A stretch of DNA of 34,596 nt from Betaproteobacteria bacterium (GTDB taxonomy: Bacteria > Pseudomonadota > Gammaproteobacteria > Burkholderiales > Usitatibacteraceae): positions 1-34,596 of the forward strand of contig JAGRPO010000199.1 of assembly GCA_019449455.1 (NCBI GenBank), read 5' to 3'. The position numbers were made by a program, and so were the translations under genes. The notes under the pieces are model-generated. The model saw nothing but the letters and a program-made list of their open reading frames with translations, had not been told where the DNA came from and searched no databases. Below, one piece after another: positions 8,288-21,794 of this stretch (its first letter is position 1; each line of letters begins with the position of its first letter).

Positions 8288-10846
8288 GTGAGGGTTCCTG
8301 GAGGCGCGGACGGCACGGCCTGGTGGAGCATCCCCATCCCGGAATTCCTGGCGGGGCTCGGCTCCGGGACGGGCGGGCTTTCGCCGGCCGAAGCGGGTGC
8401 GCGTCTTCTCGCCCTCGGGCCGAACAGCGTCGCCGAGGAGCGCGCCCTCGGCTGGACAGGGCTCCTCCTCGCCCAGCTCGCGAGCCCTCTCGTCCTGATC
8501 CTGGTCTTCGGCGCGCTCGTCTCCCTGGCCCTTCGCGACTGGGTCGAGGCCGCGATCATCCTCGCCATCGTGGCGGGCAGCGCCCTCCTCGGATTCGCCC
8601 AGGAATTCCGGGCCTCGAAAGCGGTCGCCGAGCTGCAGCGCAGGATCGCGCTCACGGTCCGCGTCCGCCGCGGCGCCGGGGTCGTCGCGGTGCCCGCGCG
8701 CGATCTCGTTCCCGGCGACGCCGTCCTGCTCGCGGCCGGCAACCTCGTCCCGGCCGACGGCCGCGTGCTCGAAGCGCGCGACTTCCTGGTGAGCGAGGCA
8801 GCGCTCACCGGGGAATCCTTCCCCGTCGAGAAAAGCGCGGGCGAAACGGCCCCCGACGCACCGCTGGCCGCGCGGACCAACAGCGTGTTCCTCGGCACCT
8901 CGGTGCGCAGCGGCACGGCCACGATCGTCGTCGCGCGCACCGGGCGCGACACCGTCTACGGCGCCATCGCCGCCCGCGTCGGCGCGCGGGCTCCGGAAGC
9001 GGAGTTCGCGCGCGGCATCCACCAGTTCGGCTACCTGCTCGTTCGCGTGATGGTCGTGATGGTGGTCTTCGTGATGGCGGTCAACCAGTGGCTCGGCCGC
9101 CCGGTCCTGGAGTCTCTGCTCTTCGCCGTGGCCCTCGCCGTGGGGCTCTCGCCCGAGCTGCTCCCCGCGATCATGAGCGTGACCCTGTCGCGCGGCGCGA
9201 GGGACATGGCGCGGCGCGGCGTGATCGTGCGCCGGCTCGAGGCGATCGAGAACCTCGGGTCCATGGACATCCTGTGCACCGACAAGACCGGAACGCTCAC
9301 CGAGGGCATCGTCACCCTCGAGGCGGCGCTCGACGCCCGGGGCGCCGCTTCCGGCGAGGTGAGGCGCCTGGCCCATCTCAACGCCGCGTTCGAGACGGGC
9401 ATCGACAATCCGCTCGACGCGGCCATCGTCGAGGCGGGCCGTCGCGACGGCATCACGACCGCCGGATGGCGAAAGGTCGACGAGATTCCCTACGACTTCA
9501 TCCGCAAGCGCCTGACCATCGTCGTCGAGCCCGAAGCCGACACCACCGCCCACCTCATGGTCACCAAGGGGGCCTTCGACACGGTGCTCGCCGCGTGCAG
9601 CGCCGTGGACCTCGACGGCGCGGCGCGGGCGCTCGACGGCCCGGCGCGCTCATCCCTCGAGGCGATGCACCGGACCATGGGCGAGGCGGGCTACCGCGTC
9701 ATCGCCCTGGCGCGGCGCGAGATCGAGGCGCGCAGCCGCTACGAAAGGACCGACGAGCGCGATCTCGTCTTCGCGGGGTTCCTGCGCTTCGCGGACCCGC
9801 CGAAGGCCGATGCGCGGGACACGATCCGCGACCTCGCGGCCATGGGCGTGCGCGTGAAGGTCATCACGGGCGACAACCGCTACGTCGCGGGCCACATCGC
9901 CAACGCGATCGGCCTGGACCACGGGACGATCCTTACCGGCGCGCAGATCGCGGCGATGCGCGACGAGTCCCTCTGGCGGCTCGCCGAGGACACCGCCCTG
10001 TTCGTCGAGGTCGACCCCCAGCAGAAGGAGCGCATCGTGCGCGCGCTGCAGCGAGGCGGCCACGCGGTGGGCTACCTCGGCGACGGCATCAACGACGCCC
10101 CGGCGCTCCACTGCGCCGACGTCGGCATATCCGTGGAGGGCGCGGTGGACGTGGCGCGCGAGAGCGCCGACGTGATCCTGCTGCGCCACGACCTCGACGT
10201 CCTTCGGCACGGCATCGAGGACGGGCGGCGCACGTTCGCCAACACGCTCAAGTACATCAAGATCACGACGAGCGCCAACTTCGGCAACATGGTGAGCATG
10301 GCCCTCGCCACGCCTCTCCTGCCATTCCTGCCGCTCGCGGCCAAGCAGATCCTGCTGAACAACTTCCTGTCCGACCTGCCGTCGGTGGCGATCTCCACGG
10401 ATCACGTCGACCGGCGGGAGCTCCTGGCCTCGCAACGCTGGGACGTGGCGGAGGTTCGCCGGTTCATGATCGTGTTCGGGCTGCTCAGCACCGCGTTCGA
10501 CCTTCTCACATTCCTCCTGCTGCTGCGCGTCTTCGCCACGGACGAAGCCACGTTCCAGACGGCCTGGTTCGTGGTCTCGCTGCTGACGGAGCTCACGGTC
10601 GTGTTCGTGCTGCGCACGCGCGGCCCGGCGCTCGCGAGCCGTCCGAGCCGGTTGCTGGCCGTGGGCTCTCTGGCGGTGGTCGCCGCCGCGCTCGCGGTGC
10701 CGTGGACGGGGTCCTTCGCGGCCGCTTTCGGCTTCCTGCCGCTGCCGGCGGGGATCGTCGCCGCGTCGGCGGGCGTGGTCCTTGCCTACCTCGTCGCGAC
10801 CGAGATCGCCAAGCGGTGGTTCTACCGCCTCCCGGAAAAGGGGTGA
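8288..10846 (+). CDS. mgtA: MgtA-type (P3B) P-type ATPase, probable magnesium importer
   Basis: An 852-residue inner-membrane P-type ATPase. Motifs in order are an N-terminal cation-ATPase segment, TGES (T174-S177) in the actuator domain, SPELLP in TM4 (E290), the phosphorylation site D332 in DILCTDKTGTLTEG, KGAFDTVL in the nucleotide domain, and GDGINDAP (D599). The run VIVRRLEAIENLGSMDILCTDKTGT is much closer to MgtA/MgtB than to calcium or Na,K pumps, so Mg2+ uptake is the best guess. TM6 reads NNFLSDLPSVAISTDHVD, somewhat unlike enterobacterial MgtA, so the ion is not certain. The GTG start has GGAG at 8276-8279 with an 8-base spacer. No Mg-sensing leader was recognised. Confidence 0.82.
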   Translation: MRVPGGADGTAWWSIPIPEFLAGLGSGTGGLSPAEAGARLLALGPNSVAEERALGWTGLLLAQLASPLVLILVFGALVSLALRDWVEAAIILAIVAGSALLGFAQEFRASKAVAELQRRIALTVRVRRGAGVVAVPARDLVPGDAVLLAAGNLVPADGRVLEARDFLVSEAALTGESFPVEKSAGETAPDAPLAARTNSVFLGTSVRSGTATIVVARTGRDTVYGAIAARVGARAPEAEFARGIHQFGYLLVRVMVVMVVFVMAVNQWLGRPVLESLLFAVALAVGLSPELLPAIMSVTLSRGARDMARRGVIVRRLEAIENLGSMDILCTDKTGTLTEGIVTLEAALDARGAASGEVRRLAHLNAAFETGIDNPLDAAIVEAGRRDGITTAGWRKVDEIPYDFIRKRLTIVVEPEADTTAHLMVTKGAFDTVLAACSAVDLDGAARALDGPARSSLEAMHRTMGEAGYRVIALARREIEARSRYERTDERDLVFAGFLRFADPPKADARDTIRDLAAMGVRVKVITGDNRYVAGHIANAIGLDHGTILTGAQIAAMRDESLWRLAEDTALFVEVDPQQKERIVRALQRGGHAVGYLGDGINDAPALHCADVGISVEGAVDVARESADVILLRHDLDVLRHGIEDGRRTFANTLKYIKITTSANFGNMVSMALATPLLPFLPLAAKQILLNNFLSDLPSVAISTDHVDRRELLASQRWDVAEVRRFMIVFGLLSTAFDLLTFLLLLRVFATDEATFQTAWFVVSLLTELTVVFVLRTRGPALASRPSRLLAVGSLAVVAAALAVPWTGSFAAAFGFLPLPAGIVAASAGVVLAYLVATEIAKRWFYRLPEKG

Positions 10847-10849
10847 GCG

Positions 10850-11551
10850 CTACTTGACCACGCCCTTGTCCTGCCCGAACAGGATCTTCCTTTCCTGCTC
10901 GGTCACCGGCCCGCGCGGCGCCGGGTTCACTTCCTTCGCCCGCGCATAGGCGCGCGCCGTGCCGGGACGCGCCCTGATGGCCGCGTGCCAGCGCGCGAGG
11001 TCGGGGAAGTCGGCGAGGTCCTGGCCCTGCCGCTCGGGGATGATCCACGGGTAGGCCGCCATGTCGGCGATCGAGTAGAGCTTCCCGAGGATGAAGTCGC
11101 GGCCCGCGAGCCGCTTGTCGAGCACGCCGTAGAGGCGGTTCGTCTCCTTCACGTAGCGGTCGATGGCGTACGGGATCTTCTCGGGCGCGTAGTGCTGGAA
11201 GTGGTGGTTCTGGCCGAGCATGGGGCCCAGGCCCCCCATCTGCCACATGAGCCACTCGAGCGCCTCGACCTGCCCGCGCAGGTCCTTCGGGATGAACTTG
11301 CCGGTCTTTCCCGCGAGGTAGAGCAGGATCGCGCCGGATTCGAAGACGCTCAGCGGCTTGCCGCCGTCGGCCGGCGCGTGGTCGACGATGGCCGGGATCT
11401 TGTTGTTCGGCGAGATCTTCAGGAAGTCGGCGGCGAACTGGTCGCCCTTCGAGATGTTGATCCCGTGCAGGCGGTAGGGGAGCTTCGCCTCCTCCAGGTA
11501 CATCGTGATCTTGTGGCCGTTGGGGGTGGTCCAGTAGTAGAGGTCGATCAT
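10850..11551 (-). CDS. yfcG: YfcG/Ure2p-like glutathione S-transferase
   Basis: A 233-residue cytoplasmic GST-fold protein. The N-terminal thioredoxin-fold domain starts MIDLYYWTTPNGHKITMYLEEA and contains ISPNNKIPAIVDH and the glutathione-binding FESGAILLYLA. Thr9 and Asn11 match the residues that replace the usual catalytic Ser/Tyr in E. coli YfcG, a disulfide-bond reductase using two glutathiones. The all-helical C-terminal domain has SIADMAAYPWI. It lies 15 bases downstream of the old yellow enzyme gene on the same strand, probably in one operon, suggesting joint action on electrophiles. A ribosome site GGGAG precedes the ATG. Confidence 0.87.
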   Translation of the reverse strand: MIDLYYWTTPNGHKITMYLEEAKLPYRLHGINISKGDQFAADFLKISPNNKIPAIVDHAPADGGKPLSVFESGAILLYLAGKTGKFIPKDLRGQVEALEWLMWQMGGLGPMLGQNHHFQHYAPEKIPYAIDRYVKETNRLYGVLDKRLAGRDFILGKLYSIADMAAYPWIIPERQGQDLADFPDLARWHAAIRARPGTARAYARAKEVNPAPRGPVTEQERKILFGQDKGVVK

Positions 11552-11566
11552 CGCGGTCTCCCGGGG

Positions 11567-12643
11567 TCAGCGGCCCAGCGGGCCGGTCTCGCAGCGCTTG
11601 TACTGGTTGGGCCACGCCATCGGCTCGCCGAGCGCGGCCGCCGCGTGGCGCGGCCAATAGGGATCGCGAAGCAGCGCGCGCGCGAGGCAGACGGCGTCGG
11701 CCTGGCCGGTAGCGAGGATGTGCTCGGCCTGCACGGGCTCGGTGATGAGGCCGACCGCGGCCGCGGGAATGCCGGCGTCGCGGCGGATGGCCGCGGCGAA
11801 GGGCGCCTGGTAGCCGGGACCCAGCACGATCTTCTGGTCCGCGGCATTGCCGCCGCTCGACACGTCGATCATGTCGACGCCGATCTCCTTCAGCTCCGTC
11901 GCGAACGCGATCGACTGCTCGAGGTCCCAGCCGCCCTCCTTCCAGTCCGTGGCGGAAATGCGCACCAGCACCGGCAGGTCGCTCGGCCACGCGTCGCGCA
12001 CCGCGCGCGCCACGGCGAGCGGGAAGCGCATGCGGTTGGAGAGCGACCCGCCGAAATCGTCGCCGCGCGGGTTCGACAGCGGCGAGAGGAATTCGTGCAG
12101 CAGGTAGCCGTGCGCCGCGTGCACCTCCGCCACCTCGAAGCCCGCCTGCAGCGCGCGGTCGGCGGCCAGCCGGAAGTCGGCCACGCACGCCTCGAGGTCC
12201 GGCACCGTCATGGCGCGCGGGGCCGGATAGTTGCCGAAGGGCACGTCGCCCGGGCCGTGCGTGCGCCACCCGCCGGCATCGCGGGCGAGGGGCTGGCCGC
12301 CGTTCCACGGCTTGTCGCACGAGGCCTTCCGGCCCGCGTGCGCGAGCTGGATGCCGGGCACCGCGCCCTGCGCCTTGATGAAGGCCGCGATGGGCTTCCA
12401 CGCCTCGGCCTGCTGCGCCGACCAGATCCCGGTGTCCCACGGCGTGATGCGGCCGTGGGGGGAAACCGCCGACGCCTCGGTGAGCACGAGCCCCGCGCCC
12501 CCGACGGCGCGGCTGCCCAGGTGCACCAGGTGCCAGTCGTTCGGGATGCCGTCCTCGGCCGAGTACTGGCACATGGGCGAGACGAACACGCGGTTGGCGA
12601 TCGTGACCGATCGCAGCGTCACGGGGCTGAAGAGGAGGGACAT
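11567..12643 (-). CDS. Old yellow enzyme family oxidoreductase (XenA/NamA-like)
   Basis: A 358-residue FMN-dependent TIM-barrel ene-reductase. The start MSLLFSPVTLRSVTIANRVFVSPMCQYS contains Cys25, the flavin-modulating cysteine of the YqjM/XenA class. Further marks are IPNDWHLVHLGSRA, the conserved IQLAHAGRK, the active-site region EVHAAHGYLLHEFLSPLSN and a phosphate-binding end around residues 300-325. Such enzymes reduce activated C=C bonds in enones and can attack nitro compounds and nitrate esters with NAD(P)H. It is the first gene of a probable two-gene unit with the glutathione transferase. No clear Shine-Dalgarno precedes the ATG. Confidence 0.88.
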   Translation of the reverse strand: MSLLFSPVTLRSVTIANRVFVSPMCQYSAEDGIPNDWHLVHLGSRAVGGAGLVLTEASAVSPHGRITPWDTGIWSAQQAEAWKPIAAFIKAQGAVPGIQLAHAGRKASCDKPWNGGQPLARDAGGWRTHGPGDVPFGNYPAPRAMTVPDLEACVADFRLAADRALQAGFEVAEVHAAHGYLLHEFLSPLSNPRGDDFGGSLSNRMRFPLAVARAVRDAWPSDLPVLVRISATDWKEGGWDLEQSIAFATELKEIGVDMIDVSSGGNAADQKIVLGPGYQAPFAAAIRRDAGIPAAAVGLITEPVQAEHILATGQADAVCLARALLRDPYWPRHAAAALGEPMAWPNQYKRCETGPLGR

Positions 12644-12716
12644 GGGGGAGGGTCGGACAGTGTTCCGGAAGGGCCCAATCTAGCACGGCCGCGCGCAGCG
12701 GGAGGCCGCGCTCGGA

Positions 12717-12722
12717 TAGAAT
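12717..12722 (+). promoter_or_regulatory. Candidate -10 element of the isoaspartyl peptidase gene
   Basis: TAGAAT lies 25 bases before the ATG at 12748 in the divergent spacer. AGGAG at 12740-12744 is a ribosome site with an unusually short 3-base spacing. No clear -35 is seen. Confidence 0.4.
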
Positions 12723-12747
12723 CGGTCCGAGCCTCGCGCAGGAGTCC

Positions 12748-13698
12748 ATGAAGCGCCTTGCAGCCATCGCCTTGGCCGCCTCGATCTGCGCCGCAGCGCA
12801 GGCCGCGGACGGGCCCTTCGCCATCGCCGTCCACGGCGGAGCGGGCGCCATGACGCGGGCTTCCCTCGCGCCGGAGCGCGAGAGCGTCCTTCGCGCCGCG
12901 CTCACCGAGGCGCTCGAGACGGGGCGCCGCGTCCTGGCCGAAGGCGGCTCGAGCCTCGACGCGGTGACGGCGGCCGTCAGGGTCCTGGAGGATTCGCCGC
13001 ACTTCAACGCGGGCAAGGGAGCGGTCTTCACGAGCGAGGGCACGAACGAGCTGGACGCCTCGATCATGGACGGGGCCACGCTTCGCGCGGGGGCCGTGGC
13101 GGGCGTCGCCACGGTGAAGAACCCCATCGAGGCGGCGCGCGCGGTGATGGAGAGATCGCGCCACGTCCTGCTGGCCGGCAAGGGCGCCGACCGCTTCGCG
13201 AAGGAGCAAGGGCTCGCGATCGTCGACCCCTCGTATTTCCGCACCGAGGAGCGCTGGCGGCAGTTCCAGCGCGCGAAGGACGAGGCGAAGCTGGGCACCG
13301 TCGGCGCCGTGGCGCTGGACAAGGCGGGAAACCTGGCCGCCGCGACTTCCACGGGCGGCATCGCCGGCAAGCGCATCGGCCGCGTCGGGGATTCCCCCAT
13401 CATCGGCGCGGGCACCTGGGCGGAAAACGAGAGCGTGGCGGTCTCGGCCACGGGCACGGGCGAGACGTTCCTGCGCGTGGCCGCCGCCCACGACATCGCC
13501 GCGCTCGTGAAATACAGGGGCCTCGCGCCGCGCAAGGCCGCCGACGGGGTGCTCGCGAAGGTGGCCGCCCTCGGCGGGCAGGGCGGCGTGATCGTGCTCG
13601 ACCGCTCGGGCGAACCGGTGTTCGCGTTCAACACCGAGGCGATGTACCGCGGGTTCGCGATCGGGCCGGCCAGGCCCCAGGTGATGGTCTTCCGGTAG
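12748..13698 (+). CDS. iaaA: Isoaspartyl peptidase/L-asparaginase (Ntn hydrolase), exported
   Basis: A 316-residue plant-type asparaginase/isoaspartyl dipeptidase precursor. Family marks are IAVHGGAG near residue 28, NAGKGAVFTSEG, LDASIMDG, and T184 in LGTVGAVALD, the Thr that becomes the catalytic N-terminus after self-cleavage; E. coli IaaA uses T179. The C-terminal half has GDSPIIGAGTWAEN and ATGTGE. The start MKRLAAIALAASICAAAQAAD is a clear signal peptide, so a periplasmic enzyme is inferred, unlike cytoplasmic E. coli IaaA. It would release aspartate from isoaspartyl peptides or asparagine. The next gene begins on the base after its stop. Confidence 0.87.
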   Translation: MKRLAAIALAASICAAAQAADGPFAIAVHGGAGAMTRASLAPERESVLRAALTEALETGRRVLAEGGSSLDAVTAAVRVLEDSPHFNAGKGAVFTSEGTNELDASIMDGATLRAGAVAGVATVKNPIEAARAVMERSRHVLLAGKGADRFAKEQGLAIVDPSYFRTEERWRQFQRAKDEAKLGTVGAVALDKAGNLAAATSTGGIAGKRIGRVGDSPIIGAGTWAENESVAVSATGTGETFLRVAAAHDIAALVKYRGLAPRKAADGVLAKVAALGGQGGVIVLDRSGEPVFAFNTEAMYRGFAIGPARPQVMVFR

Positions 13699-14811
13699 AT
13701 GGATGCGATCACGATTCGCGCCGGCCCGCGGGCGCTCGCGGCGATCCGGGAGAGCGGCCTTCGCGCCGCCGACGTCGCCGTCGTTCCGGGCGCCGCGGGA
13801 GGGCCGAAGGCGCTGGGCCTGCACGGCCTCGACGTGGCGCTCTTCGGCGAGTGGTTCCCGAAGGCGCCGCGCGTGCGCCACCTCATCGGCGCTTCGATCG
13901 GCGCCTGGCGCTTCGCGGCCGCCTGCCGGCCCGATCCCGTCCAGGGGCTGCGCGAGCTCGCGCGCCTGTACGCCGGGCAACGCTTTCCGCCGCGCCCGGC
14001 CGCCACGCTCGTCACGCGCAAGGTGCGCGAGATGCTGGCCGAGCTCTTCGACGGGCACGACGCGGACATCCTCGGCGATCCCGGCTACCGGCTGCACATC
14101 CTGGTGGTGCGCGGTCGCGGGCTCCTCGCGCGCGACGCGGGAATCCGGCGCACCTTCGGCTTCGGGGCCGCCGCGGTCGCCAACCTGGCGGGGCGAAGGC
14201 ACCTGCGCCATTTCCTCGAGCGCACGGTCTTCCACGACGCGCGCGAATGGCCGTCCTTCCTCGACGAGGCCGCGATTTCCGGGGACCTGCTGCCCGCGAG
14301 CGGCGCCGCGCCCATCCGCTTCGACGCCTTCCGCACGCACGCCGTGGCGCTCGAGCGCGACAACCTGCGCGAAGCCCTCGTGGCTTCCGCCGCGATCCCG
14401 ATGGTGATCGAGGGCGTGCCCGACATCCCGCACGCGCCGTCCGGCATCTACTGGGACGGCGGGCTCATCGACTACCACCTGCACCTGCCGTACTCGCGCG
14501 CCGAGGGGCTCGTGCTCTACCCGCACTTCACCGATCGCATCGTACCGGGGTGGATGGACAAGGCGCTGCCGTGGCGGCGCGCGCGCGGGGAGTGGCTCGA
14601 CAACGTGCTGCTCGTGTCGCCGTCGCGCGAATACCTCGCGAAGCTGCCCCTCGGGAAGCTGCCCGATCGCAGCGACTTCAGGCGCTTCGAATCCGATTAC
14701 GACGCCCGGCTGGCCTGCTGGAGGACCGCCATCGCCGAGAGCGCGCGGCTGGGCGACGCCTTCCTCGCCTTCGCCGAGCGCCCCGACCCCTCGCGCATCC
14801 TGCCCCTCTGA
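13699..14811 (+). CDS. Patatin-like serine hydrolase
   Basis: A 370-residue patatin-like protein. The oxyanion loop is GAAGGPKALG (about residues 31-40), the nucleophile elbow GASIGAW carries Ser66, and the dyad Asp is D253 in WDGGLIDYH, so the Ser-Asp dyad is intact. There is no signal peptide or membrane segment, and a cytoplasmic lipase or phospholipase is inferred with unknown substrate. The ATG directly follows the iaaA stop, so the two are almost surely cotranscribed, although a functional link is not obvious. The C-terminal third is Arg-rich and not recognised. Confidence 0.75.
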   Translation: MDAITIRAGPRALAAIRESGLRAADVAVVPGAAGGPKALGLHGLDVALFGEWFPKAPRVRHLIGASIGAWRFAAACRPDPVQGLRELARLYAGQRFPPRPAATLVTRKVREMLAELFDGHDADILGDPGYRLHILVVRGRGLLARDAGIRRTFGFGAAAVANLAGRRHLRHFLERTVFHDAREWPSFLDEAAISGDLLPASGAAPIRFDAFRTHAVALERDNLREALVASAAIPMVIEGVPDIPHAPSGIYWDGGLIDYHLHLPYSRAEGLVLYPHFTDRIVPGWMDKALPWRRARGEWLDNVLLVSPSREYLAKLPLGKLPDRSDFRRFESDYDARLACWRTAIAESARLGDAFLAFAERPDPSRILPL

Positions 14812-14826
14812 GGGGTGCCGGGCACC
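14803..14826. repeat. Inverted repeats between convergent stops
   Basis: CCCCT-N3-AGGGG (14803-14815) and GGTGCC-G-GGCACC (14814-14826) sit between the patatin stop and the Bug-protein stop. They could form short hairpins in either transcript, but no T tract follows on either strand, so they do not qualify as intrinsic terminators. Confidence 0.35.
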
Positions 14827-14827
14827 G

Positions 14828-15790
14828 TCATTCGAGCACGAGGTCGAGGGCGCGCCCGATGCGCGCCCACTTCTGCGTCTCCGCGCGGACGATGCGCGCC
14901 GCCTCCTCCGGCGTCGAGCCGACGGGGTCGATCCACTGCTTGTCCCAGAGGCGCTCCTTGAGCGCGGGGGCGCGGATGATCGCGGCGAGCTCGGCGTGCA
15001 GGCGCCTCACCGCCTCGGGCGGCGTCTTCGCGGGGACGACGATCGCCATCCAGACCGGCGCCTCGAAGCCGGGAAACCCCGACTCGGCCACCGTCGGCAC
15101 GTCGCCGACGAGCGGCGAGCGGGCCGCGCCCGTCTGCGCCACGACGCGGATCCTTCCCGTCCGGACGTGCGGGATGAGCGCGGTCGGGTTGAGCGACAGG
15201 AGCTGCACGTCGCCCGCGAGGATCGCGGCCACCGCCTGCGCGCCGCCGTTGTAGGGGATGTGCACGGTCTCGATGCCGGCGGCGGCGTTGAGGCTTTCCA
15301 TCGAGAGCTGCGAGACGCTGCCCTTCCCGACGGAGGCGAAGTTGAGCTTTCCCGGTTGCGCCTTCGCCGCGGCCACCACCTGCGCGAGCGTCGTCGCGCC
15401 GATCGAGGGATTGACGGCGATGAGGCTGGGCGAGGTGCCCACCAGCGTCACGAACGCGAAATCGCGCGCGACGTCGTAGGGAAGGTTCCTCGCCAGCGCC
15501 GGGCTCACCGCGAGCGGGCCGTTGGTGCCCATGAGCAGCGTGTGCCCGTCGGGGGCGCTCTTCGCCACCGCGTCGGCCGCGATGTTGCCGCCGGCGCCGG
15601 GGCGGTTCTCGACGATCACGCTCTGCCCCAGCGCCTTCGAGAGCGGTTCCGCGAGCGCCCGCGCCACGACATCGGGCTGGCCGCCGGGGGCGAAGGGGAC
15701 GACGATCCGCACCGGCTTCGTCGGCTGCCAGTCGGCGAGAACGGGAAGGGCGAGCGGGAGCAGCGCGGCGAGCAGGGCGGAAATGCGCAT
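14828..15790 (-). CDS. Bug/TctC-type tripartite transporter substrate-binding protein
   Basis: A 320-residue periplasmic binding protein of the Bug family. It has a signal peptide (MRISALLAALLPLALPVLA, cleavage before DWQP), KPVRIVVPFAPGGQPDVVARALA, VIVENRPGAGGNIAADAVAKSAPDGHTLLMG, and HIPYNGGAQAVAAILAGDVQ with DVPTVAESGFPGFE. These are the standard features of proteins that bind carboxylates or similar ligands. No TctA/TctB membrane genes are nearby, which is usual for the many orphan Bug proteins of Burkholderiales. The ligand is unknown. The gene starts 35 bases after the metH stop on the same strand and may share its transcript. Confidence 0.88.
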   Translation of the reverse strand: MRISALLAALLPLALPVLADWQPTKPVRIVVPFAPGGQPDVVARALAEPLSKALGQSVIVENRPGAGGNIAADAVAKSAPDGHTLLMGTNGPLAVSPALARNLPYDVARDFAFVTLVGTSPSLIAVNPSIGATTLAQVVAAAKAQPGKLNFASVGKGSVSQLSMESLNAAAGIETVHIPYNGGAQAVAAILAGDVQLLSLNPTALIPHVRTGRIRVVAQTGAARSPLVGDVPTVAESGFPGFEAPVWMAIVVPAKTPPEAVRRLHAELAAIIRAPALKERLWDKQWIDPVGSTPEEAARIVRAETQKWARIGRALDLVLE

Positions 15791-15825
15791 GGCGATGGCC
15801 GGATGCGGCGCGGGCACGCCCCGGA

Positions 15826-19530
<3,705 letters not shown>

Positions 19531-19551
19531 GGTTCGGCGGTTCCCGGAACG

Positions 19552-19582
19552 AAAAAAACCCGTCAGCGCGGCGACGGGTTTT
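19552..19582 (-). terminator. Intrinsic terminator in the metH leader (attenuator)
   Basis: On the minus strand AAAACCCGTC (19582-19573), an 8-base loop and GACGGGTTTT (19564-19555) form a perfect 10-bp stem; the Ts continue to 19552, giving seven in a row. It lies downstream of the aptamer and 21 bases before the metH ATG. No other minus-strand gene lies just upstream to need terminating, so it is best read as the expression platform of the riboswitch. Plus-strand transcripts would have only four Ts, so it is directional. Confidence 0.85.
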
Positions 19583-19585
19583 CGG

Positions 19586-19644
19586 ACCGGTCGCTTTAGC
19601 TGGATTTGTTGAGCGCCCGCAAGCTGTTCGATCAAATCGGCGCT
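19586..19644 (-). ncRNA. SAM-II riboswitch aptamer in the metH leader
   Basis: The minus strand carries stem AGCGCC (19644-19639) pairing with GGCGCT (19617-19612) around a loop that begins GATTTG and ends GCTTGCG. After the stem come exactly 11 bases of pattern xxAxAAATxxA and then GCTAAA (19600-19595). The crystallised metX SAM-II RNA, as I recall it, has the same layout: GC stem, GAUUU loop, 11-base xxAxAAAUxxA linker, GCUAAA. TCG in the loop can pair with CGA just after GCTAAAG, supplying the pseudoknot. SAM binding should promote the downstream terminator and lower MetH. SAM-II is best known from alphaproteobacteria. Confidence 0.85.
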
Positions 19645-19652
19645 AGGGCAAT

Positions 19653-19658
19653 ATCTTA
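19653..19658 (-). promoter_or_regulatory. Promoter -10 element of metH
   Basis: TAAGAT on the minus strand. A start site about seven bases downstream falls near 19646, one or two bases before the first riboswitch stem base, which is the expected arrangement. The -35 region (about 19676-19681) is GC-rich and weak. Confidence 0.6.
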
Positions 19659-19695
19659 CACCAGCCGGCCGGCCCCGCGCTCCGGGCAGGGCGGG

Positions 19696-19720
19696 CTTGA
19701 AATCCGCCCCGCCGGCATCA
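19696..19720 (+). promoter_or_regulatory. Candidate sigma32 (RpoH) promoter of htpG
   Basis: CTTGAAA at 19696-19702 is a perfect sigma32 -35 element. CGGCATCA at 19713-19720 is a partial match to the CCCCATnT -10, with a 10-base spacer, slightly short. The position before a heat-shock chaperone gene fits. The -35 lies in the loop of an inverted repeat, GGGCGG (19689-19694) and CCGCCC (19704-19709). Confidence 0.55.
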
Positions 19721-19762
19721 AGATTCGAGTTTTTCCGCCTCCCGATCGAGAAGGAACCGCCC

Positions 19763-21697
<1,935 letters not shown>

Positions 21698-21698
21698 G

Positions 21699-21753
21699 GC
21701 GCCGGGGGGGCGAGGCGCCGGGCTTGACGCCCCTCAATCCCCCTCCCCGGCGC
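21699..21753. repeat. Long-range inverted repeat after htpG
   Basis: GCGCCGGGG at 21699-21707 is the exact complement of CCCCGGCGC at 21745-21753, separated by 37 bases. It may fold in the htpG 3' end or in the leader of the next gene. No T tract follows, so a simple intrinsic terminator is unlikely. Confidence 0.35.
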
Positions 21754-21794
21754 TGCGCCATCATGGCGACCATCTTCCCGTGGAGCACGCCGAC

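Noticed and set aside
12619-14526. A 635-codon minus-strand frame opposite iaaA and the patatin gene
   Set aside because: Antisense shadow with skewed composition; both plus-strand genes have intact catalytic motifs.
19531-19700. Cobalamin riboswitch in front of metH
   Set aside because: No B12-box-like sequence is present and the leader is too short; the SAM-II pattern explains it better.
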